This document shows positions 53,708 to 62,314 of a stretch of 64,000 nt of DNA, in pieces (the stretch's first letter is position 1; the number at the start of each line of letters is the position of its first letter). This stretch comes from Dyadobacter sp. CY323 (lineage in GTDB: Bacteria; Bacteroidota; Bacteroidia; Cytophagales; Spirosomataceae): contig NZ_JAJUXH010000001.1 of the NCBI RefSeq assembly GCF_021390245.1, forward strand, positions 248,001-312,000, in the 5' to 3' direction. The notes under the pieces were generated by a model. That model did not search any database, was not told the DNA's origin, and was given only the letters and a program-made list of their open reading frames with translations. A program made the position numbers and the translations under genes.

Positions 53708-54445
53708 CTAAATAAACTGCCATATCTTTCGTAACGGTTTCAGCCACAATGTGTAAAACCTTGGCCTGAGTCCATTGATTTCCCACGCCTTTAAATCATT
53801 CCGGTTTGCCGCAATCCTGTTTTTTAATGTACTGTTACTTACCCCGCCAACCCTCATTTTTACCAAAACCTTAGGGAGATACCCAATACGAACACCTGCC
53901 TTATGTACAAAACGAAGCATCAACTCGTAATCCGCAGCACTGCCAAGGTCAAGCCGGAACTGGCCGTGGTTTCGATATGCTTCTTTTTTTACAAAAAAAG
54001 TCGGATGCGGGGGCATCCAGCCATTCAGAAAAGCACCCGGCTCATACTGGCCAGAAATCCATTTTCTCTTAACCGTTTCATGCGAATCAACATATTCAAG
54101 ATCGCCATAAATACCGTCGAATGGGCCCGAACTCATTACTTGCGCCATTTCGCTGATAACTGTCGGAAAAGCATAATAATCATCCGCGTTCAGAATTCCG
54201 ATCACATCACCCGATGCTAATTGTATGCCTTTGTTCATGGCATCGTAAATTCCGCTGTCCGGTTCGCTGATAAACCTGGTAATCCTGCTGCCGTACGACT
54301 GTACGATTTCCTGAGTGCCGTCTGTCGAGCCACCATCCACAATGATGTATTCAATATCAGAATAATCCTGTTTCAAAACAGATTCAATGCAGTGCCGGAT
54401 CGTGGCTGCGCCATTATAGACGACGGTAAGAATGCTTACTTTCAA
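53708..54445 (-). CDS. Glycosyltransferase family 2
   Basis: The 245-residue enzyme is a GT-A fold sugar transferase. It has VSILTVVYNGAATIRHCIES at the start, YIIVDGGSTDGTQEIV, then the metal-binding DxD in GILNADDYYA and the WMPPHPTFFVKK acceptor region. The start codon is TTG and its last two bases overlap the TGA stop of the acetyltransferase gene (TTGA), so translation is coupled. It acts in the polysaccharide locus; the sugar is unknown. Confidence 0.88.
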   Translation of the reverse strand: MKVSILTVVYNGAATIRHCIESVLKQDYSDIEYIIVDGGSTDGTQEIVQSYGSRITRFISEPDSGIYDAMNKGIQLASGDVIGILNADDYYAFPTVISEMAQVMSSGPFDGIYGDLEYVDSHETVKRKWISGQYEPGAFLNGWMPPHPTFFVKKEAYRNHGQFRLDLGSAADYELMLRFVHKAGVRIGYLPKVLVKMRVGGVSNSTLKNRIAANRNDLKAWEINGLRPRFYTLWLKPLRKIWQFI

Positions 54446-55008
54446 TGGCTTATATCTCTTGTTTTAACATATTTTGCAGGGTTACCCTGATAAATCCCAT
54501 ACGCATCCATATCCCGCGTCGCCACCGAACTCACAGTCAGGACTGAATGCGACCTGGCCTTCACTCCCGGACAAACCGTTGCCTGCGCGCCGATCCAAAC
54601 ACCGTTTTCCAATGTTATCGGTTTGACAATCAGATCAAAAGTGCTTTTAGAGTAATTGTGATTGCCGGTCAAAAGCATGCAGCCCTGGGATAGGCATACG
54701 TTTGATTCAATAGTCACCATTGTGAGGTTGTCGATCCACACCTTTTCACCGATCCAGGTATGAGCTCCAATTTTCAAAAACCACGGATATTTGATGTTTA
54801 CTTTTGGCTTGATCACCACACCGTTCGCAATCTGTGCGCCAAATGCTTTCAGGAGCCAAACCTTAAATGCCGAGGGATATGGCAAATAGGTATTTACAAA
54901 TAGTCGTCCTAAAATGTACCAGATAACCTGTTTAAACACACTTCCGGGCTGATACCAGCTGTTGTTATACCCGGACAGATTGGTTTGGGTTTTTAAGGTC
55001 TTTTCCAT
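54442..55008 (-). CDS. WcaF-type hexapeptide acyltransferase
   Basis: The 188-residue protein has the left-handed beta-helix of hexapeptide repeats (GVVIKPKVNIKYPWFLKIGAHTWIGEKVWID, then GVWIGAQATVCPGVKARSHSVLTVSSV), as in WcaF and other polysaccharide acetyltransferases. The N-terminal SGYNNSWYQPG is typical for WcaF. It overlaps the upstream GT2 gene by 44 bases from this ATG (68 bases if the earlier start is used) and is probably coupled to it. Confidence 0.88.
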   Translation of the reverse strand: MEKTLKTQTNLSGYNNSWYQPGSVFKQVIWYILGRLFVNTYLPYPSAFKVWLLKAFGAQIANGVVIKPKVNIKYPWFLKIGAHTWIGEKVWIDNLTMVTIESNVCLSQGCMLLTGNHNYSKSTFDLIVKPITLENGVWIGAQATVCPGVKARSHSVLTVSSVATRDMDAYGIYQGNPAKYVKTRDISH

Positions 55009-55891
55009 ATTCTGTCCTGAAATGTGCAACAATCTGTTCTTTATTTTTCCCTGCGCGGTAATAAACCTCGTAAATTTTCGCGTCTACCAGGAAACGGTAC
55101 CAAAATCCTTGTAAAATGTGCCAGATAAGACCTTTTCCACCATCCAGAAAACCGCCTTTCAGAAAATAACGATAGCTGAAATAGATGAATGGGCGGGTAA
55201 AAAGCGGCATTCCCGCATACTTGACTTTCAGATACCGTGTACGTTGTTCCTGAGTCCCCCAGAAGCTGGGAGTAACGGTTTCCTTACTATCAAAATTATA
55301 CTTAATATTCAGTAGATCAATGACTTCACGTATTGCATAATTGTTATGTTTCTGCGTCCACCACGTCAGATTATTGAGGTTGTGATCTACGATATCGTGT
55401 TGCAATTGTTGTGTTATGCCGCTGCTGAGTTTGATATGCTCATCCATCCAGAGTTCTTCACAAGTTCCGAGTCCATTCCGCCAGATCCTCAAAAGCCAAA
55501 TGGGGTAGTAGCCGCCTCTGTGAATCCATTTATCCATAAAAATAACGCGGCGTTTCACATATAAGCCGGACACTTCCTCGGCAACATTGGCGAGAGATGC
55601 ATTCAACTCGGCAGCGAGTTCAGGAGTGAGGTATTCGTCGGCATCCATCCGCATCAGCCATTTCGTTTTGAACGGATTATTTTGAATGCCGTAATTGAAT
55701 TGGAATGAATAGGAAACCCAGGGATTTTGCATGACTGCCGCGCCTAAATTTCTGGCGAGCGACACGGTATCATCTGTGGAAAAGGAATCCACAATAAAAA
55801 TCTTGTCTGTTATCTGAAGCAGGCTTTTAATACAACGCTCAATGTGTTTGGATTCATTGTTTGTCAAAATGATGACAGATAAATCAATCAT
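54965..55891 (-). CDS. Glycosyltransferase family 2
   Basis: The 308-residue sugar transferase begins SVIILTNNESKHIERCIKSLL and continues IFIVDSFSTDDTVSLA and WLMRMDADEYLTPEL with the DxD motif. It is of the SpsA/WaaE-like type, longer than the other GT2 in the locus. A candidate -7 element TATATTTG lies 51 bases upstream on the same strand (55949-55942), which could make an internal promoter, but the gene is probably co-transcribed with the two GT4 genes upstream. Confidence 0.88.
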   Translation of the reverse strand: MIDLSVIILTNNESKHIERCIKSLLQITDKIFIVDSFSTDDTVSLARNLGAAVMQNPWVSYSFQFNYGIQNNPFKTKWLMRMDADEYLTPELAAELNASLANVAEEVSGLYVKRRVIFMDKWIHRGGYYPIWLLRIWRNGLGTCEELWMDEHIKLSSGITQQLQHDIVDHNLNNLTWWTQKHNNYAIREVIDLLNIKYNFDSKETVTPSFWGTQEQRTRYLKVKYAGMPLFTRPFIYFSYRYFLKGGFLDGGKGLIWHILQGFWYRFLVDAKIYEVYYRAGKNKEQIVAHFRTEYGKDLKNPNQSVRV

Positions 55892-55941
55892 ACCCAGTGT
55901 GGAACGGTATAGTTTTGCCGAATTTCGGTTACTTAGAAAAT

Positions 55942-55949
55942 CAAATATA
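55942..55949 (-). promoter_or_regulatory. Possible internal -7 element in the polysaccharide locus
   Basis: TATATTTG on the minus strand matches TAnnTTTG, 51 bases before the GT2 start and just past the stop of the GT4 gene. No -33 box at proper spacing, so low confidence. Confidence 0.22.
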
Positions 55950-55950
55950 C

Positions 55951-57099
55951 TTATTTTTTCATAACCTTCTTGTATTCTTCCAATAACTGATTGGCCACTA
56001 CTTTTATGTCAAAATTTTCAGTTACCATCGCGTAGGCGCGTTTTACAAGTTCTGCTGAGTAAGATTTATCTTGTAATATTTTAAGAATACCGTCCGCCAC
56101 GCCGTCAACTGTCAGCGGAGTCAATGAGGAGGCATCATACTTGCGAATGTAATCTCCAAAGCCTACGCGGTCAGACACGGCTGTCGGTATTTTACAAGTC
56201 ATGGCTTCGAGCACGGCGATGGAAAATCCTTCGGAATAGGACGGAAGTGCAAACAAATCAGCGTCCGAAAATGCCTCTTTTTTTATCGTATCTGTAAGCA
56301 TTCCAACCAGCTTTATCCGGTGGCCAAGGTTATGTTTTTTGATAAATTCCTCCGTCTCCGTTTGATAGCCATCATCAGGTCCGGCGAGAATGAGAATCGC
56401 ATTAGGTACAGTCTCATGAATTTTCAGGAACGCAGGAAGCAGCAGGTCCAGACCTTTCTTAATATTTAACCTGCCCATAAAAAGGATCATTTGCTGATCC
56501 GGGGCAATGCCATGTTTGGATCTGAAAATACCTTTTGCGGGGAGATCGGTATAATCGGAAAGTTTCATCCCATTTGGCACGATGACCATATTTTTCGGTC
56601 GGTAGCCCAGGTAACGGATCACATCTTCTTCTTCGTCCGTGTTGTTGATCTGGATCAGGTCAGCTTTTCCTAACAATCTTTTTTGATACAAAAGCGTTAC
56701 GATCTGCTTTTTCCATTTGCTATGCGCAACGGCCCATTTATCAAGCAAACCATGAATGGTAATGACTTTTACGGCGTTGTTCGGAATTAAAAAAGGCGCC
56801 AGGCTTCCAAAATGCCAGATCCCGTGCATGTGTACCACATCGTATTCGTGTACATGCGCCTTTAAATACTGGTACATTTCGATCGAAAACTCGCGATAGA
56901 TATCGCTTAATGGTGTCGTGCGGGCACATGCGACCAGTTTCGCACCATTGGGCGCCGGATACATTTTCTCTCCGGGCGTCATTGGACTAAGAATGGTTAC
57001 TTCATGTCCCGCGGCGAGGACTTCGGTGGTGTGGTCGTAAATGATCCGGGCGGGTCCGCCGATTGCCCAGGTATAAGCACAAATATTTAAAATTCGCAT
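55951..57099 (-). CDS. Glycosyltransferase family 4
   Basis: The 382-residue GT-B fold enzyme has MRILNICAYTWAIGGPARIIYDHT at the start and a C-terminal nucleotide-sugar site: ILFMGRLNIKKGLDLLLPAF and FALPSYSEGFSIAVLEAMTCKIP, with the E-x7-E motif. I start at MRILNIC; a Met four codons earlier (57111) is an alternative. It follows the other GT4 by 45 bases. Confidence 0.88.
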   Translation of the reverse strand: MRILNICAYTWAIGGPARIIYDHTTEVLAAGHEVTILSPMTPGEKMYPAPNGAKLVACARTTPLSDIYREFSIEMYQYLKAHVHEYDVVHMHGIWHFGSLAPFLIPNNAVKVITIHGLLDKWAVAHSKWKKQIVTLLYQKRLLGKADLIQINNTDEEEDVIRYLGYRPKNMVIVPNGMKLSDYTDLPAKGIFRSKHGIAPDQQMILFMGRLNIKKGLDLLLPAFLKIHETVPNAILILAGPDDGYQTETEEFIKKHNLGHRIKLVGMLTDTIKKEAFSDADLFALPSYSEGFSIAVLEAMTCKIPTAVSDRVGFGDYIRKYDASSLTPLTVDGVADGILKILQDKSYSAELVKRAYAMVTENFDIKVVANQLLEEYKKVMKK

Positions 57100-57144
57100 T
57101 CGTCGCGTCAAATTCGGGTGTTTAAAGCATTCTTCGTGAGAAAG

Positions 57145-58308
57145 CTATTTATTAATCAGCTTTTTGTAGCCTGCTACCATTTCCCGGGCCACTTTGGTTG
57201 AGGAAAACGGCGCAACCAGTTTCATTGACTCTGCGCCCATTGCCGGAATATTTTCCCGGTTTTTTATGAAATACTGCATGGCTGCTTCAAGTTCCTGCTG
57301 ATTTTCGGGGTCAAAAGTAAAACCATTCACCTCAGATTTCACAAGATCGGCCACGCAGCCGCATTTCTCAGATACGATCACCGGCATTCCGCAGATCATC
57401 GCCTCATTCACTACAAGCCCCCACGGTTCGGATTTACTTGGCAAAATCAGCACATCGCTTTTCGCCAGCCAAGCAGGTACTTGGTGCCAGGGAAAACCAC
57501 CTGTAAAATGAACTAATTCGCTGATATTCAAGCCATTTACTTGCTTTTCAAGCGCCGCACGCGCGGGGCCCTCACCGATCAGTGTCAATTTCCATTGCTG
57601 AGAAGTATCTGTGTTTTTGATTACACGATCAAATGCGCGGATCAGCAATTCCAGATTCTTTTCCGGGGCCAATCTGCCTACATAAATGAACGTCCGGTTT
57701 GCATTTGAGATGCCGAGGCCGTTTTTAAGTTCAGCTCTCGCCTGGTCAAAATTAGCCCGGATCACGTTTTCGTCCACCACGGCTGCATTTCGTACGAGTA
57801 TCCGGGCGGGTTTCACACCTAAACTTTCGAGATAATCGGCCGATGTTTTACCAAAACAAAAAAAACCATTGGCACGGTTGACGATCATTCGCTTCAAACT
57901 TTCACGCCAGCCCGAACGCGTATGATCGAGCGGGGATGATTCCGAGGAAATTACCACTTTCACACCATTTAAGCGCGCATAAAATAGCAATGCAACCTGC
58001 GCCATATCAAAATAGCCGGTAATGTTGAGTACCGTCGGTTTGTACTCGCGGTAAACGGTGAACAACGCCTTTAACCGTTCCTGAAACCCAACACTTTCGA
58101 GGCTGCGGCGAAACAAAACCTGATATGGGTAACGATATCGGATCGTCTCGTCGTTTTTCATTCCTGCCCGGCTGGCTTCATGCAGGGCGATCTGCGCAAC
58201 GAGCAGCTCACTTTGCGGTTCTTTTTCGTGAAGTGCCTGTTGGATTTCACTGAAAAGCCTGGATTTATAATGCGCCCATAACTGATTGTGAATAATGAGA
58301 ATGCGCAT
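57145..58308 (-). CDS. Glycosyltransferase family 4
   Basis: The 387-residue GT-B fold enzyme has MRILIIHNQLWAHYKSRLFSE at the start, FIYVGRLAPEKNLELLIRAF and LILPSKSEPWGLVVNEAMICGMP with the E-x7-E motif at the C-terminus. Its ATG overlaps the TAA stop of the upstream SGNH gene by one base (TAATG), so translation is coupled. Sugar and linkage are unknown. Confidence 0.88.
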   Translation of the reverse strand: MRILIIHNQLWAHYKSRLFSEIQQALHEKEPQSELLVAQIALHEASRAGMKNDETIRYRYPYQVLFRRSLESVGFQERLKALFTVYREYKPTVLNITGYFDMAQVALLFYARLNGVKVVISSESSPLDHTRSGWRESLKRMIVNRANGFFCFGKTSADYLESLGVKPARILVRNAAVVDENVIRANFDQARAELKNGLGISNANRTFIYVGRLAPEKNLELLIRAFDRVIKNTDTSQQWKLTLIGEGPARAALEKQVNGLNISELVHFTGGFPWHQVPAWLAKSDVLILPSKSEPWGLVVNEAMICGMPVIVSEKCGCVADLVKSEVNGFTFDPENQQELEAAMQYFIKNRENIPAMGAESMKLVAPFSSTKVAREMVAGYKKLINK

Positions 58309-59333
58309 TACAGACTTGGTTTAAGGTATTCCCTGAACAACGGATACAAATTATCGGTGAGGAAAATCTGGCCTTCATCGTTATAATGGACTACATCGCT
58401 TTTCCGATAAAGGTCTTTCCTGATCCCCAACTGAAATTCGTTGATCAGCCGAATATTCCGTTCTCTGGCAAAATCGATGATCTCATCTCCCTGATCATTA
58501 AAATGCCCCATTTCGATTTCTGATATTTCCGGATGCAAATAAATGAAAAAGGGAATGTTGTTTGTTTTGGCCATTTCATAAAGCTGCTCATAGCCGGGAT
58601 TGAATCCCAGTCCGGGTTTGCGGATGCCGGCATTATTTAACTTCTGCGTTTTCACGGAATCTTTTTTAATCTGCACGGAATCTTTTTTCAGTGAATCGCC
58701 AGATGCCACGATTGAATCCTGCGGCACGTTGGGGGCAAAGAAAATGGTATTGAAATAATAAAAAAACATCCATCTGTACCGGTCCCAAAGCTCATACAAT
58801 GCTACGGGATATTGTTTAGCGGGCATCTGAGGATCTATCCCTACCGGACTTTGATGCGACATGATATCGTGGGCATCGTGGCTGCTGGTTACCAGGCACA
58901 TTAGTTTTGCATGAAAGAGACCGAATTTTTTCAGATATGCGGCCATATTATCAGGCCCCCACGAGCCGGCCGAAATATTCAGTACTCTCACACGCTTGTT
59001 GAAATCTTTCAGGAATCGTTTTTCAAGCAGGGTGGAAGCGATGTTTTCCTGATCCGTGAGGCTGCCGCCATTTACGACCGAATCGCCGATCAGCAGTATT
59101 ACTAAAGTGTCGGTTGGCAGCACTTCGTCGTTGCGCATGGAAAAAGAGTTGGTGCGGAGCACCGAGCCGAAGCGTTTTACGTCCTGGTTGGGGGCGTATA
59201 TGTATTCAAAATCAGGATCGGAAACGTAAAGCGGGGAGTTGCAAAAACCAAAAGCAAGTCTCAAAACAACCTCTGCGACGGCCGCAAGAATGGCCATTGC
59301 AATTAAAAATCCGTATATATATTTTAATATCAA
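58308..59333 (-). CDS. SGNH/GDSL-type hydrolase-like membrane-anchored protein
   Basis: The 341-residue protein has a single N-terminal membrane helix (about 5-28) and a soluble domain with VILLIGDSVVNGG (SGNH block I, Ser in GDS), LNISAGSWGPDN (block II Gly) and a C-terminal DVVHYNDEGQ in which Asp and His could complete the site. The family often deacetylates or acetylates polysaccharides. A short Lys/Asp/Ser linker of two tandem 21-base units interrupts the domain near residue 220. The start is TTG, 32 bases from a promoter element. It is the first gene of the polysaccharide operon. Confidence 0.75.
   Translation of the reverse strand: MILKYIYGFLIAMAILAAVAEVVLRLAFGFCNSPLYVSDPDFEYIYAPNQDVKRFGSVLRTNSFSMRNDEVLPTDTLVILLIGDSVVNGGSLTDQENIASTLLEKRFLKDFNKRVRVLNISAGSWGPDNMAAYLKKFGLFHAKLMCLVTSSHDAHDIMSHQSPVGIDPQMPAKQYPVALYELWDRYRWMFFYYFNTIFFAPNVPQDSIVASGDSLKKDSVQIKKDSVKTQKLNNAGIRKPGLGFNPGYEQLYEMAKTNNIPFFIYLHPEISEIEMGHFNDQGDEIIDFARERNIRLINEFQLGIRKDLYRKSDVVHYNDEGQIFLTDNLYPLFREYLKPSL
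58653..58688 (-). repeat. 21-bp tandem repeat inside the SGNH gene
   Basis: CACGGAATCTTTTTT occurs at 58653-58667 and 58674-58688 with a 21-base period and encodes KKDSV-type units in the linker of the SGNH protein. Confidence 0.6.
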
Positions 59334-59364
59334 AGGAAGTTCTTTTCTGCGTCGAACGTGTCTG

Positions 59365-59372
59365 CAAATTTA
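59365..59372 (-). promoter_or_regulatory. Candidate -7 element for the polysaccharide operon
   Basis: TAAATTTG on the minus strand matches TAnnTTTG; transcription would start about 24 bases before the TTG start codon of the SGNH gene. The -33 box is weak. Confidence 0.38.
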
Positions 59373-59421
59373 GGATTACTTTTTCCAATTACGACTTTTT
59401 GCCTTTTCGTTCGCTAAATAA

Positions 59422-59470
59422 TGCCACGGATACACGAATGCACACGAATTCAATTCGTGCATCCGTGGCA
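59422..59470. repeat. 18-base-arm palindrome upstream of the alpha/beta hydrolase gene
   Basis: Arms 59422-59439 and 59453-59470 are reverse complements with one mismatch (A opposite C) around a 13-base loop, within which CACGAATT is repeated. TGCCACGGAT...CACGAAT resembles dispersed repeats I know from Bacteroidota intergenic DNA. Confidence 0.7.
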
Positions 59471-59534
59471 AAAAAAGCCTTGGAATGATAATTTGGACAG
59501 AACCATACACATTCATCTTAAAGAACCAAATCTC

Positions 59535-60413
59535 ATGAGGTATATCGAATCAAAAACAGGAGTTACAGGGGAACCGGTTAAACTGCTGGTTCACGAAGTG
59601 GGAGAAGGAAAGCCCGTCGTTTTTATTTCCGGGTGGCCTCTCAGCCATGAAATGTGGGAATATCAGTTTAATGTGCTTCCGAAACACGGGATCCGGTGCA
59701 TTGCCTACGATCGGCGTGGGTTCGGACACTCGGACAAGCCCTGGAACGGTTACGATTACAGTACGCTCGCAGCGGATCTGAAAGCGGTACTTGATGAGTT
59801 CGACCTGCATGACGTGACACTTGTCGGCTTTTCGATGGGAGGCGGCGAGGTAGTCCGCTACCTCACTACCTATGGCAGTTCGCGGGTTTCCAAAGTGGTG
59901 CTGATCAGCACGGTACTGCCTTATATGTTGAAAACCGACGACAATCCGGAAGGTTTGCCGCAGGAAATGTTCGATGGTTTCGTGAAAGAAGTGGAAGAAG
60001 ACAGGCCGAAATTCCTGGCCGGATTCGGGAAAAGCTTTTATGGTGTTTCCCTGCTCAACAATGCGGTTAGCGAAGAGTTGCTTCAGTGGCATTCCATACT
60101 TGCATTACAGGCATCAGGCCGTGCAACTACACAATGCATCCGGAGTTTCAGCTCAACCGACTTCCGAAATGAAGTAGCGTTGATGGACGTACCCATTCTC
60201 ATCATTCACGGAGAATCAGACAAAACAGTACCCATTGAGGCGAGCAGCAACCGCACGTCGGATATGTTGCCTGGTGCCGAGTACATTGTATACGAAGGTG
60301 CGCCGCACGGTTTGTTTATAACACATAAAGAAAGGCTGAATGAGAATCTGATCCAGTTTATCAACCAGCAGACCGTGACAATCAGTAATCCGTACACAGA
60401 TATAATAACCTAA
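59535..60413 (+). CDS. Alpha/beta hydrolase (non-haem chloroperoxidase/esterase-like)
   Basis: The 292-residue cytoplasmic enzyme has PVVFISGWPLSHEMWEYQ, CIAYDRRGFGHSDKPW and the nucleophile elbow VGFSMGGGEVVRYL with catalytic Ser, then an acid Asp in IIHGESDKTVP and His in YEGAPHGLF. This pattern is that of non-haem chloroperoxidases and small esterases; the natural substrate is unknown. I start at MRYIESKTGVTGEP; the frame runs 38 codons further up through the palindrome and is not protein there. Confidence 0.87.
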   Translation: MRYIESKTGVTGEPVKLLVHEVGEGKPVVFISGWPLSHEMWEYQFNVLPKHGIRCIAYDRRGFGHSDKPWNGYDYSTLAADLKAVLDEFDLHDVTLVGFSMGGGEVVRYLTTYGSSRVSKVVLISTVLPYMLKTDDNPEGLPQEMFDGFVKEVEEDRPKFLAGFGKSFYGVSLLNNAVSEELLQWHSILALQASGRATTQCIRSFSSTDFRNEVALMDVPILIIHGESDKTVPIEASSNRTSDMLPGAEYIVYEGAPHGLFITHKERLNENLIQFINQQTVTISNPYTDIIT

Positions 60414-60434
60414 ATGACAACGTTCTAAATGCAG

Positions 60435-60465
60435 AGCGGCCGGGAGAAATCCCGGCCGCTTTTTT
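60435..60465. terminator. Terminator after the alpha/beta hydrolase gene
   Basis: AGCGGCCGGGA and TCCCGGCCGCT form a perfect 11-bp GC-rich stem with a GAAA loop, followed by TTTTT. It touches the stop codon of the VOC gene and may serve both genes. Confidence 0.9.
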
Positions 60466-60832
60466 ATGCAATCATTTCAATAAACTCGATCCGGTTCCCG
60501 AATGGGTCGCGAAATGAGAACCGGTTTCTATCGGGAATTTTGCTCTCATATTTTACGGTAACTCCATTGCTTTCAAGTACTTCGCGGGCAGCTTCCAGGT
60601 CATGCACCTCAAAGGCGGGATGGCGCTGAGATAGTTCGTGGCTGTTTTCGGCACGTATATGCAGCTGGATATTTCCCATTTGGTACCAGATTGCTCCGTT
60701 TGGTAACGGGTATCCCAGGTCTGTCAGTTCGGGCAGTGCAAGTACGCCGCCATAAAACGCACGTGCTTCTTCTTCCTTGCCTTCCGGAAAGCACAGCATA
60801 ATGTGATCCAGTCTTTTAAATCCAATCTTCAT
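60464..60832 (-). CDS. VOC-family (glyoxalase-like) protein
   Basis: The 122-residue metal-site protein has the VOC fold: GFKRLDHIMLCFPEGKEEEARAFY in the first half and EVHDLEAAREVLES to RFSFRDPFGNRIEFIE in the second. One metal ligand (Glu in the last strand) and His in LDHIML are visible. It may be a glyoxalase, a fosfomycin-type or another dioxygenase-fold enzyme. It follows the amidohydrolase by 27 bases and is probably in its operon. Confidence 0.88.
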   Translation of the reverse strand: MKIGFKRLDHIMLCFPEGKEEEARAFYGGVLALPELTDLGYPLPNGAIWYQMGNIQLHIRAENSHELSQRHPAFEVHDLEAAREVLESNGVTVKYESKIPDRNRFSFRDPFGNRIEFIEMIA

Positions 60833-60859
60833 TTTGAAAGAGAATATATTGCTTTTAAA

Positions 60860-62200
60860 CTATTTAATTAATGGCCCTTTACTTACTTCGATGCCATCTT
60901 TCCAAACCGATTCGATCGCTCTCGATGCTTTAATGTCTTTTTCCGGATTGGCAGACAGGATCACCAGATCAGCTTTCTTCCCTTTTTCCAATGTTCCGTA
61001 ATCGCCGTCCGTTTTCAATGCACGTGCGGCATTGCGGGTACTGACGGTGATGGCCTGCAACGGCGTCAATCCGGCCTGGACCATCAGCTCCATTTCAAGA
61101 TGTTCGGTGAAACCTTGTGTCCGCACCGGAAATGCGCCCGAGTCGGTTCCCAATGCAACAGGAATGCCCGCGTCGAAAATCTTTTTCAGATTGATCAAAG
61201 CGGTTTTATTTGCTGCTATATTCTTTGGGTAATCGGGCGAATTTTTGATCTTCTCTCCATAGGCTTTATTGGTGATCATTTCAAAAACTCCCGGTTCCAG
61301 GGAAGCTTTAAAAAATGCGTCATTGATCCAGTCCGGTGAAGATGCGTATGCGAACTGGTACTCATCGAGCGAAAGCGTGGGAATATAGACAACTTTTTTT
61401 GCCTTCATTTTACTCAGCAGATCGGCGTCCACTTCTTTATCGCGGATGCTGTGCGCGATAATGTCGATACCGGCTTCGGTCAGGGCGCGGGCGTCTTCTA
61501 CATAAAATAAATGGGCAGCCACGCGGATGTTTCGTTTGTGTGCCTCACGGATAATGGCCTTGTAAATTTCCGGTTTCATCTTTTGCCCGCCGCCATGATC
61601 ATCCACCCAAATTTTAACAACGCTCGGCTTTACCGCTGCCAGCTTTTCCATCATCGCGGGAACGTCTTCCGGAGTGGCCGGCCGCAGGAGCAAGTTCATC
61701 CACGATCCGGGATTAGGGTCCGGCGTATTAAAACCGTAACCTGCTGAAAAAAGCCTGGCTCCCGGAAGCAGTCCGGCAACGGTCGAATCCCGCATTCCGT
61801 CGAAAATCAAAGGCCTGTCGGTGCCCATTACCAGCACGGAGCTCACGCCATAATCCTGGTATTTTTTGAGTTGACGGAGAATATTTTCGCGGGTGTAGTT
61901 TTCCGCTGAAGAGGTAGTTCCTTTTAGCGTCCCGACGTGGGCATGTGCGCATATCAGCGCCGGGATAACCGTTTTTCCACTAAGATCCTTTTCCTGGGCA
62001 CCATTACCTTTCAAGCGCTTTCCAATACTTACTATGCGGCCGTCTGAAATCAGCAGGTCTACATTCGGTTTACCGGCAGACCCGGTCCCGTCGATCAGTG
62101 TCACATTCTTCAAAAGAACGGCTTTGGATTGGGCCAATCCGAGTAAAGGTATTGAAAGGCAAGCTATTAATGCCCAATTTATCTTCCATTTTCTCATCAT
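60860..62200 (-). CDS. Secreted amidohydrolase (imidazolonepropionase-like)
   Basis: The 446-residue enzyme has a signal peptide (to about residue 24). It has the metal site HAHVG in VIPALICAHAHVGTLKG (the usual HxH), a His in RVAAHLFYVEDA, another in IIAHSIRD and the acid in GTDSGAFP. It hydrolyses amides or related bonds outside the cytoplasm; the substrate is not known. A TAnnTTTG element lies about 75 bases upstream. Confidence 0.88.
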   Translation of the reverse strand: MMRKWKINWALIACLSIPLLGLAQSKAVLLKNVTLIDGTGSAGKPNVDLLISDGRIVSIGKRLKGNGAQEKDLSGKTVIPALICAHAHVGTLKGTTSSAENYTRENILRQLKKYQDYGVSSVLVMGTDRPLIFDGMRDSTVAGLLPGARLFSAGYGFNTPDPNPGSWMNLLLRPATPEDVPAMMEKLAAVKPSVVKIWVDDHGGGQKMKPEIYKAIIREAHKRNIRVAAHLFYVEDARALTEAGIDIIAHSIRDKEVDADLLSKMKAKKVVYIPTLSLDEYQFAYASSPDWINDAFFKASLEPGVFEMITNKAYGEKIKNSPDYPKNIAANKTALINLKKIFDAGIPVALGTDSGAFPVRTQGFTEHLEMELMVQAGLTPLQAITVSTRNAARALKTDGDYGTLEKGKKADLVILSANPEKDIKASRAIESVWKDGIEVSKGPLIK

Positions 62201-62273
62201 AGGTACTCGGATTTACGTAAGTTCTGGTATAGGTTTTGTATTTAAATGGCACTGTTTTCTGTATAAACGGAGT

Positions 62274-62281
62274 CAAAAGTA
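62274..62281 (-). promoter_or_regulatory. Candidate -7 element for the amidohydrolase gene
   Basis: TACTTTTG on the minus strand matches TAnnTTTG, about 74 bases from the start codon. The -33 region lacks a clear TTG. Confidence 0.33.
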
Positions 62282-62314
62282 AGTTAGATAATCAATCCAT
62301 TAAAAACTGTGGTT

